Program-made: the position numbers and the translations under genes
Shown here: positions 7,376 through 16,074 of the stretch, piece after piece
Layout: each line of letters begins with the position of its first letter
Position numbering within the stretch: the first letter of the stretch is position 1
Notes under the pieces: model-generated
Databases searched by the model: none
What the model saw: only the letters and a program-made list of their open reading frames with translations
What the model was told of the DNA's origin: nothing
DNA from: Corynebacterium sp. J010B-136
GTDB lineage: Bacteria > Actinomycetota > Actinomycetes > Mycobacteriales > Mycobacteriaceae
NCBI RefSeq assembly: GCF_002967075.1
Contig: NZ_PUGE01000005.1
Coordinates: 1-64,000 of the forward strand
DNA length: 64,000 nt
Direction: 5' to 3'

Positions 7376-8776
7376 ATGATCACGAAAGACACGATGACCT
7401 CCTCTGAATCTCCGATTGACGATATCGACGACGCGAAGTCGGGCAGCCCTGCGGTCCCGTTCCGTGAAGGTATCGCGCTGTTGTGGTCGTACTCGCGTCC
7501 GCATCTGCGAACCCTTATCGTCGGCGTGCTGCTGGGGTTGTTCGCAACGGCGATCACGCTTGCGACACCGATGGTCACCAAGTGGGTGCTCGACTCGCTC
7601 GGCACCGATCTCGACCTCGCCGGCCCGATCACAATCCTGGTGCTGATCCTGATCGTCGGAATCATCGCGAACCTCGCCCAGAGCGTGCTGCTGGGTAGGC
7701 TCTCAGAGCGCATCGTGCTGGATGCTCGCCGTGGCCTGGTCAGCTGGTTCTTCCTGGCGAAACTGGAACAGATTCAGCGCTTCCGCACCGGCGAACTCGT
7801 CACCCGCGTCACCAGTGACACGCTGCTCTTGCGGGAGGCGACGACGAACAGTCTCGTGCAACTCATCAACGGCCTGGTGTCACTGGTTGGAACCATCGTG
7901 TTGATGGCGATCCTCGACTGGCCTCTCCTGTTGACCACGCTCCTCGCACTGGTCGTGGTCGGCGCATTGTTCGGTGTGCTCGTCCCGCAGATCGGTAAAG
8001 CCGATAAACGTGCACAGGACGCCATCGGAGACCTCGGTGCGACATTGGAGGGCGGGGTGCGAGCCCTGCGTACGGTGAAGTCCAGCCGCGCCGAGCACCG
8101 CGAGATCGCACGAGTGAACACGAAAGCCGAAGAATCTGCCCGGCACGCTATCCGTTCGGTGTGGTTCTCAGCACTGACGTGGGCGGTCGCTGGCGGCGGG
8201 ATGCAGCTGGCGATCATCGTCATCCTCGGTCTTGGTGCAGGACGCGTCGCACTCGGCGAGCTTGCCGTCTCCACTCTCGTCGCGTTCCTGCTCTATGCCT
8301 TCAACATCGTTGACCCGATCGCCTCACTGTCGGAGGCATTCGCGACTCTCCAGAGAGGTCTCGCCGCCGCCGCGCGCATCCGTGAGACCGAACACCTCGA
8401 ACTCGAGAACACGCACGCTCGACCCGCCGATGCATCTACCCACCCGAGCACCCCCGATGCCCCGGTCCTCGCGCTCCGTGCAGTCACAGCGGGCTACGCC
8501 GACGCAGAAGCCCCCGCACTGCGCGACGTAACTCTCGCCATCCCACGCAAGGGGCACGTCGCGCTCGTCGGCCCGTCCGGAGCGGGAAGGACAACGGTCT
8601 TCTCGCTGTTGCTGCGCTTCATCGACCCCACCTCGGGGCGACTCGAACTGAACGGTGTTCCATATGATCGGTTGAGCATTGATGAGGTCAGGTCCGGCAT
8701 CGCCTACGACGAGAACATCGACGCGCTCAAAGCGCGCCCGCTCGGTCGTCTGCACATCGAGGATGAACCGTCATAA
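7376..8776 (+). pseudogene. ABC exporter (TMD-NBD fusion) truncated inside the ATPase domain
   Basis: The first 330 or so residues form a six-helix ABC-type-1 exporter transmembrane domain (with RFRTGELVTRVTSDTLLLRE as a coupling region). The nucleotide-binding domain begins at about residue 360. Walker A reads GPSGAGRTT, with Arg405 in place of the invariant Lys. After IDEVRSGIAY the family sequence stops and 20 unrelated residues lead to the stop at 8776. Q-loop, signature motif, Walker B and H-loop are all missing. The protein should not hydrolyse ATP. The start could be 7376 or 7394. It was probably the export gene of the upstream rightward cluster before a deletion removed its end near 8710. 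Confidence 0.85.
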
Positions 8777-8812
8777 GCGGCGTGCGGGGCGAGAGCTTGA
8801 AGAAGGCCCAGG

Positions 8813-9421
8813 ATGGCGGAGAATGTTCGTCGGCCTCGCCCTCGGGCTTGCTGGTGCAGGGCGCCTCTGTTGTCGGTGAGAGCCGGGCGCACGTTCCTCG
8901 CGGTCCTGGGCACCGCGCTCGTCATCAGCGCTCTCTGGGTCGGGATCGCGTGCCTCACCGCCGACTCGCCACTGGACATCCTCCTCGCGCCTGCGATCAT
9001 CGGCGTCATCGCGCTCGTCAGATTGCTCGTCGGCGCGCCGCTGCTCTGCCGCTTCGTCGAGGCACAGGAGGTCGCCGGCCGCCTCGAGGTACGGTACGTG
9101 CTGAGAGCCCGCGTGATCCCCGTCCCGGACATCGACGAAGTGGTCTTGGTGCGGACCCTGCGCCTATCCTCGTGGAGCGGTAGGCCGTCCTCGGCCCCGC
9201 GGGTAGTGCTGCGGCGAGGCGGGCGTACCGTGGAGCACGGCCACATGGAGCGGATCGGTGACGACTTCTTCGAGGTCGTAGTGATCCTTGATCTCGTCCC
9301 GAACCCAATCCTTGGCTGCCTTGCGGGTCGGGAACGTCATACGGGGCAAAACTACTGGCTTTGCGACACCCATGTCTCGGCCTCCTCGCATGTCCATCCA
9401 GGAAACGTCCCGTCCCGGTGA
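8813..9421 (+). CDS. Membrane protein with a chimeric, read-through C-terminus
   Basis: A 202-residue open frame. Residues about 20-140 look like a genuine actinobacterial membrane protein: two hydrophobic helices (FLAVLGTALVISALWVGIACL and ILLAPAIIGVIALVRLLV) followed by a beta-rich, PH-like stretch. From about position 9235 onwards the frame merely reads the antisense of a DUF3223-like gene, so the last 60 residues are not native. A ribosome site (AGAAGG) precedes the ATG at 8813. It is best regarded as a truncated gene fused by chance at a recombination junction. The function is unknown. Confidence 0.6.
   Translation: MAENVRRPRPRACWCRAPLLSVRAGRTFLAVLGTALVISALWVGIACLTADSPLDILLAPAIIGVIALVRLLVGAPLLCRFVEAQEVAGRLEVRYVLRARVIPVPDIDEVVLVRTLRLSSWSGRPSSAPRVVLRRGGRTVEHGHMERIGDDFFEVVVILDLVPNPILGCLAGRERHTGQNYWLCDTHVSASSHVHPGNVPSR
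9238..9373 (-). pseudogene. N-terminal fragment of a DUF3223/DCL-like protein
   Basis: On the minus strand from the ATG at 9373, about 45 residues (MTFPTRKAAKDWVRDEIKDH and LEEVVTDPLHVAVL) match the start of the DUF3223 (DCL-like) family as I know it. After LHVAVL the similarity ends at about 9237, where the membrane-protein sequence of the opposite strand begins. The rest of the roughly 90-residue family domain is missing. Two head-on gene fragments therefore meet at about 9235-9238. Confidence 0.6.
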
Positions 9422-9465
9422 GACGCAGGCGCTTGGCCGCCCGACAGAACAGTAGAATCGGCAGC

Positions 9466-9633
9466 ATGTCCGACCTGTTGCCCAATGCGGAGCCTCTGGC
9501 TGAGATGCTCCAAGGCGCTACCGAGCCAAAGAACGATGCCCGTGCCATCGTTGCGGCAGCCAGCGCAGCATCATCGGTGGACGAAGTCGATACGGCCATC
9601 GGCACGCTCATCGAAACCTGGCGCACGTCATGA
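9466..9633 (+). CDS. 55-aa protein coupled to the SMC-like ATPase
   Basis: A small, acidic, probably all-helical protein (LLPNAEPLAEMLQGATEPKN, then ASSVDEVDTAIGTLIETW). I recognise no family. Its stop overlaps the ATPase start in an ATGA at 9630-9633, so the two are translationally coupled and likely act together. Possible roles are an accessory subunit, an inhibitor or antitoxin of the ATPase, or a middle component like those of ABC three-component defence systems. None is shown by the sequence alone. Confidence 0.7.
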   Translation: MSDLLPNAEPLAEMLQGATEPKNDARAIVAAASAASSVDEVDTAIGTLIETWRTS

Positions 9634-12143
9634 CACAGACCAGGATCGTATCGCTGGAGGTACGAGGATTCCGAGCATTCGGTACAGATGCTGCGCGCTT
9701 CGAACTCGACGCGCCCGTAACAGTCGTCCACGGTGCGAACAGCCAGGGCAAGACTAGTCTCGCGGAAGCGATCGAGTTCCTCATCTCGGGCCGCAGTAGC
9801 CGCAGAGACCTCCTTGGCGGCGCCAAAGCCGAATATAACGACAGCCTCCGCAACGCTCACCTCCCCGCAGGTGAGCAGGTCTACGTTGAAGCTGTCGTCC
9901 GGATTGGAGACGGCTCCCTCCACACCGCTCGGAGAAACCTCACCGGTGACTTTGGCCGCGGAGCGGAGTGCGACAGCGTAGTTCTGATCGATGGCGACGA
10001 CGCGGAGGACCTGTCCAGCATCGGGCTCTCGCTGGCAGACCCGCCCGTGAGCGCGCCGGTCCTCCTGCAACACATACTTCGCCACGCGCTTTCCACCGAG
10101 CCGAAGCAAAGAGTCGCCTACTTCAAGTCTCTTCTCTCGCTCAGCGACCTCGACCTTCTCAGAGAGCGAGTCGCCGAGGGCCGGAAGCAACTGGAGCAAG
10201 AACCCGACGGACACTGGCTGCAGCAGGTCGCGACCCTTCCCGAAGAACTTGTCGACCTTCAGAAGCGGCTCAGCTCTATCGCACGGACAGCAGAATCACC
10301 CAACGATCTCGCCGCCGCCATCGGCGATGCCTTGCGAGACGCAGCCGAGATCGTCACCGGCGATACGCACGCGTCACTCGCTGACGCCAAGGTAGCCCTT
10401 GAGTCGCGGGTGAGCGCGAAGAGCGAAGCCGTTTTTCCGATCGCTGGATTGCGTGCGCAGCCGATACCGCCCCTCGACCTTGTCGCACCCGAGACAAAGC
10501 AATACGCCGAGGTCCTCTCGGCAGTCGACGCGGAGGTCGCGCGACTCCAGCCGATCCTGGCGGCCGTGCTCCAGGTCGATGAGATCGCCGACGCCTCCGC
10601 ACCAGTGGACTGCCCCGTGTGCGCTACCCCAGAAGCGCTAACACCTGCCCGCATCGAAGCGCTGCGAGCAGAACTGGCTAGCGCCACGAATCTCGATCAG
10701 ATCGCGGCCGAGACGCTCGCCGCCATCGACCGTGCGCAGGACGTTCTCACTGTTGTCACCCGTTATGTCACGACCGGGGTGCCGCAAGCTGCAGACGCGC
10801 CCGAGCCTGAGATCTCGCCTCTAGCAACCAAACTTGACGCGTGGGGACTCGACGCGGATCTTGTTCGTGACAGCTACGCGAGCGCCAGAAGCATCGCAGC
10901 TGACATGCGCTCACTCACGCCCGATACACAGGCTGCCAGTGAAGCGCTGATTGCGCTCAGATCCGCTGTCCAGCGACGGCAGCCGCTACCAGAAGTTGCT
11001 CCTGACTTCGCTGACCTCGACAACAAGCTCCACTCCCTCCGACAGCAGCGTCAGGCGCACGCCGTCACAGTCAGTGCGCTTGAGCAAGCGGTTGCTCCCG
11101 TGATCACGCAACGAGCAGAGATCACCTACCAGCGCCAACTATTGCGGCTCTTCGACGCGGTCACCGGGCTGGGTGAAGACCTCACCCGCGTGGCGCAACG
11201 AGATCGAGCACTTACACGCGTGAGAGCGGCAGAGAAAGAACTGCAGAAAGCTTCTGTAGCGCTACTCGACGCGCGCTTCACCGAGATGAGTGAGACTATC
11301 AAAGCCTGGTGGCTGACGATCCGGCCAGAAGAACTCGTCGACTTCCTCGGAGTGAAATCCAAAGCCAGCGGCAACCGCTTCGTCAACCTCATCGCCGCCC
11401 TGCACACCGAAGCAGGGACAACCCCGGTCGAACGAGACGCCCTTGGGGTATACAGCGATTCCCAACTGAACGCCCTGGGGCTTTCCATCTTCCTGGCACG
11501 AGCAGAGCTATTGGGCTCACCCATTGTCGTCCTCGATGATCCCATCCCAGGCAGCGACCCCGATCACCGACTCACATTCGTCCAGAACACCCTCACGAAG
11601 CTCCTCGATGCCGGAGTCCAAGTCATACTCACGACGTACGACGGGAAGCTCGCGGACTGGAGCAAGAGTCACCACGACCATCGTGGACTTGTGTCCTACG
11701 AGCTCAACCTCGCAAGTCCTAAAGCAGGCACCGTGCCCACACAGACTTCGGACGTGTTCAGCCAGCTCATGCTCGACGCGGAAGACAACCTGAACGCTCC
11801 GACCGCTCGGGGCAGGCGCGCAGGGTGTGGCAGCTACCGCTCGGCAGCGGAACGGCTTGCGAAGCAGATTATCGCCACCGCACGCACCGAATCAGGCACC
11901 CTCTGTTCCGTAGCGGACGTTGAGGCGGAAGCAAGCGTCCTCGGGCAACTCGTGCCGCTTGTTCGCGGATTCGCGCTGAGTAACGATGAGAAGGGGAAAT
12001 GGAACACGTTTTCAACCGTGTTGAACCCTGGCAATCATGACGACGATGTTCCTTCCACAACAGAACTCAAAGTCATGCGTGGGAACCTCCGTGCGATCGC
12101 GAAGTCGCACCGTGCCCACTGGACGAACGGTCTGGTGGCGTAA
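9630..12143 (+). CDS. Rad50/SMC-like AAA ATPase, candidate defence protein
   Basis: An 837-residue protein with an ABC-ATPase head split by coiled coil, as in Rad50/RecF/SMC proteins. Walker A is GANSQGKTS (Lys41), and EVRGFRAFG is the typical AAA_23 start. A CPVC pair at about residues 328-331 sits between long helical arms, reminiscent of a zinc-hook half. Near the C-terminus LNALGLSIFLARA resembles a degenerate signature helix, and IVVLDDPIPGSD (Asp636-Asp637) is Walker B with a non-canonical second Asp. About 130 further residues follow as a possible effector or regulatory tail. No Mre11/SbcD partner is nearby; the partner is the coupled 55-aa protein. Overcoming-type ATPases and RloC-like defence proteins share this layout, so a role against phage or plasmids is plausible but unproven. 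Confidence 0.8.
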   Translation: MTQTRIVSLEVRGFRAFGTDAARFELDAPVTVVHGANSQGKTSLAEAIEFLISGRSSRRDLLGGAKAEYNDSLRNAHLPAGEQVYVEAVVRIGDGSLHTARRNLTGDFGRGAECDSVVLIDGDDAEDLSSIGLSLADPPVSAPVLLQHILRHALSTEPKQRVAYFKSLLSLSDLDLLRERVAEGRKQLEQEPDGHWLQQVATLPEELVDLQKRLSSIARTAESPNDLAAAIGDALRDAAEIVTGDTHASLADAKVALESRVSAKSEAVFPIAGLRAQPIPPLDLVAPETKQYAEVLSAVDAEVARLQPILAAVLQVDEIADASAPVDCPVCATPEALTPARIEALRAELASATNLDQIAAETLAAIDRAQDVLTVVTRYVTTGVPQAADAPEPEISPLATKLDAWGLDADLVRDSYASARSIAADMRSLTPDTQAASEALIALRSAVQRRQPLPEVAPDFADLDNKLHSLRQQRQAHAVTVSALEQAVAPVITQRAEITYQRQLLRLFDAVTGLGEDLTRVAQRDRALTRVRAAEKELQKASVALLDARFTEMSETIKAWWLTIRPEELVDFLGVKSKASGNRFVNLIAALHTEAGTTPVERDALGVYSDSQLNALGLSIFLARAELLGSPIVVLDDPIPGSDPDHRLTFVQNTLTKLLDAGVQVILTTYDGKLADWSKSHHDHRGLVSYELNLASPKAGTVPTQTSDVFSQLMLDAEDNLNAPTARGRRAGCGSYRSAAERLAKQIIATARTESGTLCSVADVEAEASVLGQLVPLVRGFALSNDEKGKWNTFSTVLNPGNHDDDVPSTTELKVMRGNLRAIAKSHRAHWTNGLVA

Positions 12144-12195
12144 GCTTCCGCCTCTCGACATGACCCCCGAGGTTCGCAGTTACTGCCTATGAACA

Positions 12196-12651
12196 TCAAA
12201 GCGACCGCGGTACGGACGATGGGCGCATCTCCACTCCAGCGCGCACAATCTTGGACCGAACTGTTCCCGGGCTATATCCGAAACGTTCTCCGAGACGAGC
12301 GAGAGACTCACCATTCTCGTAACGACGTGCAGCATCTTTGATTTCGGCTTCGGTCATTCTCCGAGGCGGAGCCGCGACGCCTGCGTCATACAGAATCTTC
12401 CGGACCGATGCTTTCGTGACCCTCAGGCTGCTTGCGATGTCCTTGACATATGTCCCGGCGTGAAACAATCGAATGGCTTCGGCTCGGTCCGCGTCCGAAA
12501 TCTTCCGTCGCGTGATCGATGTACACATCTCTCCCCGTGAGTCGACAGCTCCCGAAACGCTGGCTCGCTGGACCTTTCCGTCCCTGACACGGGATGCGGC
12601 ACGGGCAAGGCGCTGAGTGGATCCGCCGTGTTTGACCGTCTTCGCGTCCAT
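12196..12651 (-). CDS. Protein with two tandem helix-turn-helix motifs
   Basis: Up to 151 residues. The first HTH is DRAEAIRLFHAGTYVKDIA with KASVRKILYDAG; the second is EIKDAARRYENGESLARL with SPGTVRSKIVRAGVEMR. Both resemble the Hin/resolvase C-terminal or homeodomain-like HTH found in transposase and recombinase tails. The longest start (12651) has no ribosome site; the internal ATG at 12528 follows GGGGAG, though closely, so the real protein may be 110 residues. It is convergent with the ATPase gene. It could be a regulator or the DNA-binding leftover of a recombinase. Confidence 0.6.
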   Translation of the reverse strand: MDAKTVKHGGSTQRLARAASRVRDGKVQRASVSGAVDSRGEMCTSITRRKISDADRAEAIRLFHAGTYVKDIASSLRVTKASVRKILYDAGVAAPPRRMTEAEIKDAARRYENGESLARLGERFGYSPGTVRSKIVRAGVEMRPSSVPRSL

Positions 12652-12660
12652 TTCACAAGT

Positions 12661-12695
12661 AAAAGGCTTGGTAGAGAAAATCTACCAAGCCTTTT
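12661..12695. terminator. Strong hairpin beside the IS insertion
   Basis: AAAAGGCTTGGTAGA (12661-12675) and TCTACCAAGCCTTTT (12681-12695) form a perfect 15-bp stem with a 5-nt loop and A/T flanks, so it can terminate in both directions. It lies just upstream of the HTH gene start and 25 bp left of the IS, and was probably the terminator of a gene now lost or displaced. Confidence 0.8.
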
Positions 12696-12711
12696 GCATT
12701 TTGTTTGGAGC

Positions 12712-12719
12712 CTAGTTCG
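12712..12719. repeat. Left target-site duplication of the IS256/IS1249-type element
   Basis: The octamer CTAGTTCG directly precedes the left terminal inverted repeat (GGGTAAAGCG from 12720) and recurs directly after the right one. Confidence 0.85.
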
Positions 12720-14222
12720 GGGTAAAGCGACATAAAACGTGTCTTTATCGGCGTGTTGAGTGCTGTGACATTTCGTGTGTCCCCCTAGCCGTGGCGTAGG
12801 GCCTGGGCTGGGGGTTTAGTTGTTAGCGCATGGTTCCTTTGCGTATGCCGATATCGTTGGTGTGCGTGCTTTCGATTCCGGTGTCGTACTGTGCTGGTGT
12901 GCCGTCGTGGTCAAAGGACGTGTCGTTGGTGGACGCAGCGGTTACTTTGGTCAGTGCGCTGCGTCCACCACTTCTGTTGTCGAGCGATCTCAACGGGGTT
13001 GTCGGGGCATTGGGTGTGATTGGGTGTGTAGGTAGCACCACCAGTCGATGGCAGTGCGTTGATGTTCTGGGCTCATGCCGCGGTGGTAGCGGGCCAGGTT
13101 TTTAACCCGGGCGTTGATTCCGCCTTCAAGGCTGTTTGTGGTGCTGGCGAGATTATTGCGTCTGGCGGTATCGCTATCGCCGTGGTCGTCCACTGCGGTC
13201 AGGAATGTAAACAGGTGTTGTTTTTTGTGCAGCTTGACTAGTAGTTTCCAGGCTCGCCTATGGCGGTAGTGGGTATAGAAGTAGGTTTTGTTGCTGCGAA
13301 ACTGTGTGGGGATGTCTGCGTGTTGGATGTCTTTGACGTAGGTCTTTTCGTTAAGCCAGGTGCTGTAGGTGTGTTCGAATTCGTGGAGTTTGGCGGTCCA
13401 TGCAGCAGCTTTGGCGCGGGTATCGACCTTGAGCAGTTGTAGTGAGAGCCAGCGCAGTACTTTGCCGGAATTGAGTGTGGGGTTGAGTCCGACGTCTTGT
13501 TGAATATTGCGTTTGACGTGGACAAGGCAGCGTTGAATCTGGGCTGTGGGCCAGGTATCGCGGATGGCTTTTAAAGCTCCTGCGTGCCCGTCGGTGGTCA
13601 CGACTTGTGGTGGGGGATTTTGTCGAGGAGCCGGTTGTAGTTGTAGGTGTTTTCATGTTTGCACCAGTGCCAGGCTAGGACGTGGTCTTTGGACGAGGCG
13701 ATCAGTAGGCAGTTGTTGCCGAAGTAGGTCCCGTCGATAAAGACCTGTTCGTAGATGCGGTGTGGGTCGAGGTTGGTGGGTACGGTGACGTACCAGAAGG
13801 TGTCGAACCAGCGTTGTAGCTGACGGCGGCTGCGATGATGGTCGTCGGCGACGGTATGTAGTGGGGTTGATGTCAATATCCAGCGTAGGAAGATGCGGAA
13901 GCGTTTGGCTTGGATCGCGGTATCGCTGGTGTTGGTGAAGCTGTAGCCGCAGGTGGGGCTGGTGCAGCGCCATCGTTGTGTGCCGGCTGAGGTTGTGCCA
14001 TTTTTCTTTATTCGCCCGTGGCATAGCGGGCAAGTGTTGTGTTGGTTTACCACGCACCATAATTTTTCCTGCGGGGATACCAGCTACCATAACTTGGGTC
14101 TAGTGCGTGTATTTCCGGACCGAAAGGGCTGGTGCAGCCGCAGGCAGACAGCAGATTTGCTGTTTGTGCTGACCAGCCAGGCTAAAAACTACGATCCGGA
14201 CACACATTAAGACGCTTTACCC
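12720..14222 (-). mobile_element. IS256-family (IS1249-type) insertion sequence, 1,503 bp, complete with target duplication
   Basis: The ends are GGGTAAAGCG (12720-12729) and its exact complement CGCTTTACCC (14213-14222); the match continues imperfectly inwards. An 8-bp direct repeat CTAGTTCG flanks both ends, which is the duplication length expected for IS256-family transposition. The single transposase gene on the minus strand is split by a one-base deletion. The intact ends and duplication show a fairly recent insertion; it lies between the ATPase/HTH block and the HEPN gene. Confidence 0.88.
12990..14053 (-). pseudogene. IS1249-type transposase, frameshifted
   Basis: The first part (14053 to about 13605) holds an N-terminal zinc-ribbon-like module (CPLCHGRIKKNGT, then RWRCTSPTCGYSF) and the first DDE Asp region (FIDGTYFGNN). 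The second part (to 12990) has the second Asp (TTDGHAGALKAI), the CLVHVKRNIQ stretch and the catalytic Glu region (TTNSLEGGINARVK). The two join if one C is restored to the C5 run at about 13608-13612 (minus strand), where six C are needed to read ...KIPPPQVVTTDG. A single-base deletion in a homopolymer, a sequencing slip, or slippage during expression could each explain it. Confidence 0.85.
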
Positions 14223-14230
14223 CTAGTTCG
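14223..14230. repeat. Right target-site duplication of the IS256/IS1249-type element
   Basis: CTAGTTCG, identical to 12712-12719, follows directly on the right inverted repeat CGCTTTACCC. Confidence 0.85.
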
Positions 14231-14282
14231 CGTCGCCAAATATTCTTTGACCAGTTAATATTGGCATGGCGAATGAAAAGTA

Positions 14283-14315
14283 AAGGCGCTCGACCCATGG
14301 GGAGGGGAGCGCCTT
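14283..14315. terminator. Hairpin upstream of the HEPN gene
   Basis: AAGGCGCTC (14283-14291) and GAGCGCCTT (14307-14315) form a 9-bp stem with a 15-nt loop, about 95 nt before the HEPN gene. It may terminate transcription from the left or act in the leader of that gene; the sequence cannot separate these. Confidence 0.45.
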
Positions 14316-14410
14316 AGAAGTTGGAATGGGAAAACAGGTAAGAGAATGTTAGGCGAACCCAAGAATTGCAGTTACGTGAATCCCATTTGCACTCTTAGGA
14401 TAACACACTC

Positions 14411-16018
14411 ATGATTACCATCAAGCCGGAACGGCTTGGGAGCCTAGTTCCACGAATGTTAGAGCTAACATCTCGGACCACGCCGTGGCACCGCCTTGAC
14501 TGGCGAGCCGGAACCCTTGAACTCGTGGAAGAAACATTAAACGAGGTGATGATACCGGGGACTCGCACGCAGGCATTGGAGCAACTTCGGGAATATATGA
14601 AAATCGCGCTTCGCGACGACGATGGCGTGACAGGAACCCAAAAGAAGCTCAACGATTGTGTCAAACATATAGATCCGAGCAGTGCGCATAATAGTCACAA
14701 TGTTGAGCTTGCTCAATACCATGTGAAGGATCTCAAGAAGACCTATCTACAGAACTGGGCGGATCTATTAGAGGAGCCAGATCGAGCTGGTCAAGTGGAT
14801 GTAGAGGGTACCGCGAAGCGTATTATTTCGCATTTGATTTACTGTGGAGTTCCGCCCGCCAGCGTGTATCAAGTGATTCATGACCAGCAACAATCTTCCG
14901 TTGAAGTTACGCTTTCAGATGTACTCCGAGAGTTAGATGAAAAATCAAAGAGCAGGCCAAGGGATTTTAGTTTTGCTATACCCGTTGATCGTACACCGAA
15001 GTTTCTACACTCTTCGCCTGCTCCTCGCGGTTGGTTAACACCAAAACAACTAAAGCAATGGAAACATCAAAATGCCCCGCGAGCAGATGTAGTACGACAC
15101 TATGGTGGTTTCGTTCTCACGGTTCAGGCAAGGGATGTTAATGAAGCTGCGGCAGAGATTCAGCGGCTGCTTCCTCAACTATCATTCAAATTTCAAGCTG
15201 GCTCAGAAAATGGATTTTCAATTCTGCCTGTTATGTGGTCAAAAGAGAGGGGAACTGAGTTCCCAACAAAGCGGACTTCTCACCCGTTGAAAATTAAAGC
15301 TTTTCAAAGAGCGGATACGCTGGACGATTTGCACATAAACTACCGGACGCGGAATATTTTGGCACTTATTGAACCTCTCAAGACCAATGACTCGCACGTT
15401 GCTGTTGTAAATGGGTGGGTCGCGCTTGAATCATTGCTTGTCGATTCTGTGGAAAATGACCGTCTTGCTGCTGAAAGAATGGCGAGAGTCGTCGCTGCAA
15501 GTTATTTTCGTACTGAAATGACTTGGCTTGCGCGGAACTATGTTGATGCATACAAAGGCAAGTCGTTTAGAGCTGACGAGATAGGCAAAGCCGATACGAG
15601 TGCCGAGCGTGCAAAAATGATGGCCAATCTTATAAAAGACGAGGAGAATTTTGAACTTCTAGCCGAGGTGGATCGTCTTGCTATCCGAAAAATGCATGTT
15701 GCATTGACGAAACCGGGTGAGGTTTTTGATCGAACGCAAAAAATTCTTGCCCGAGAGTTTCAGCGGTTATATCGGAAACGTAACCTCTTTGTTCATGGTG
15801 GCAGGGCCGTGGAGCATGGGATTGACTCAATAGATGAGAAAGTTGTTCCGCTTCTCGTAAACGGCATAGATCAGTTGCTCATTGCGAACATTCAATATGG
15901 GCTGGATCCTCAAGCTTTTGCAGCTTCGATTGCGTTTAAGGCTTCTCACTTGGCCCCCGACGGGCGTTCAGATACTTACGCAATATTGGATCTACTTGAT
16001 ATAGAGAATCCTGTTTAG
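14411..16018 (+). CDS. ApeA-like HEPN-domain protein, candidate anti-phage RNase
   Basis: A 535-residue soluble protein in AT-richer sequence than either side, a sign of transfer. The C-terminal third has the HEPN layout: a helix VVNGWVALESLLVDS that opens such domains, and the catalytic-type R-x4-H motif RNLFVH (Arg457, His462) inside LYRKRNLFVHGGR. Nucleases of this group, including the single-gene ApeA defence protein, carry this motif near the C-terminus after a long N-terminal sensor region. The first 300 residues here match nothing I can name. The gene stands alone, beside an IS, in a region of defence-like genes. It is 130 nt or more from the nearest hairpin. The HEPN call is good; the defence role is inference. 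Confidence 0.72.
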   Translation: MITIKPERLGSLVPRMLELTSRTTPWHRLDWRAGTLELVEETLNEVMIPGTRTQALEQLREYMKIALRDDDGVTGTQKKLNDCVKHIDPSSAHNSHNVELAQYHVKDLKKTYLQNWADLLEEPDRAGQVDVEGTAKRIISHLIYCGVPPASVYQVIHDQQQSSVEVTLSDVLRELDEKSKSRPRDFSFAIPVDRTPKFLHSSPAPRGWLTPKQLKQWKHQNAPRADVVRHYGGFVLTVQARDVNEAAAEIQRLLPQLSFKFQAGSENGFSILPVMWSKERGTEFPTKRTSHPLKIKAFQRADTLDDLHINYRTRNILALIEPLKTNDSHVAVVNGWVALESLLVDSVENDRLAAERMARVVAASYFRTEMTWLARNYVDAYKGKSFRADEIGKADTSAERAKMMANLIKDEENFELLAEVDRLAIRKMHVALTKPGEVFDRTQKILAREFQRLYRKRNLFVHGGRAVEHGIDSIDEKVVPLLVNGIDQLLIANIQYGLDPQAFAASIAFKASHLAPDGRSDTYAILDLLDIENPV

Positions 16019-16074
16019 AGCATTGTGTCGTTGAACTCGGGGCCCTTTGGGGATTAGAACTGAGACGCGCGCTA

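Noticed and set aside
12144-12195. Possible attachment site between the ATPase and HTH genes
   Set aside because: No tRNA, integrase or direct repeat is visible nearby, so there is no basis for an att site.
12820-13105. Open frames at the left end of the IS256/IS1249-type element
   Set aside because: They lie antisense to or beyond the transposase C-terminus and show no family features; ordinary noise in IS sequence.
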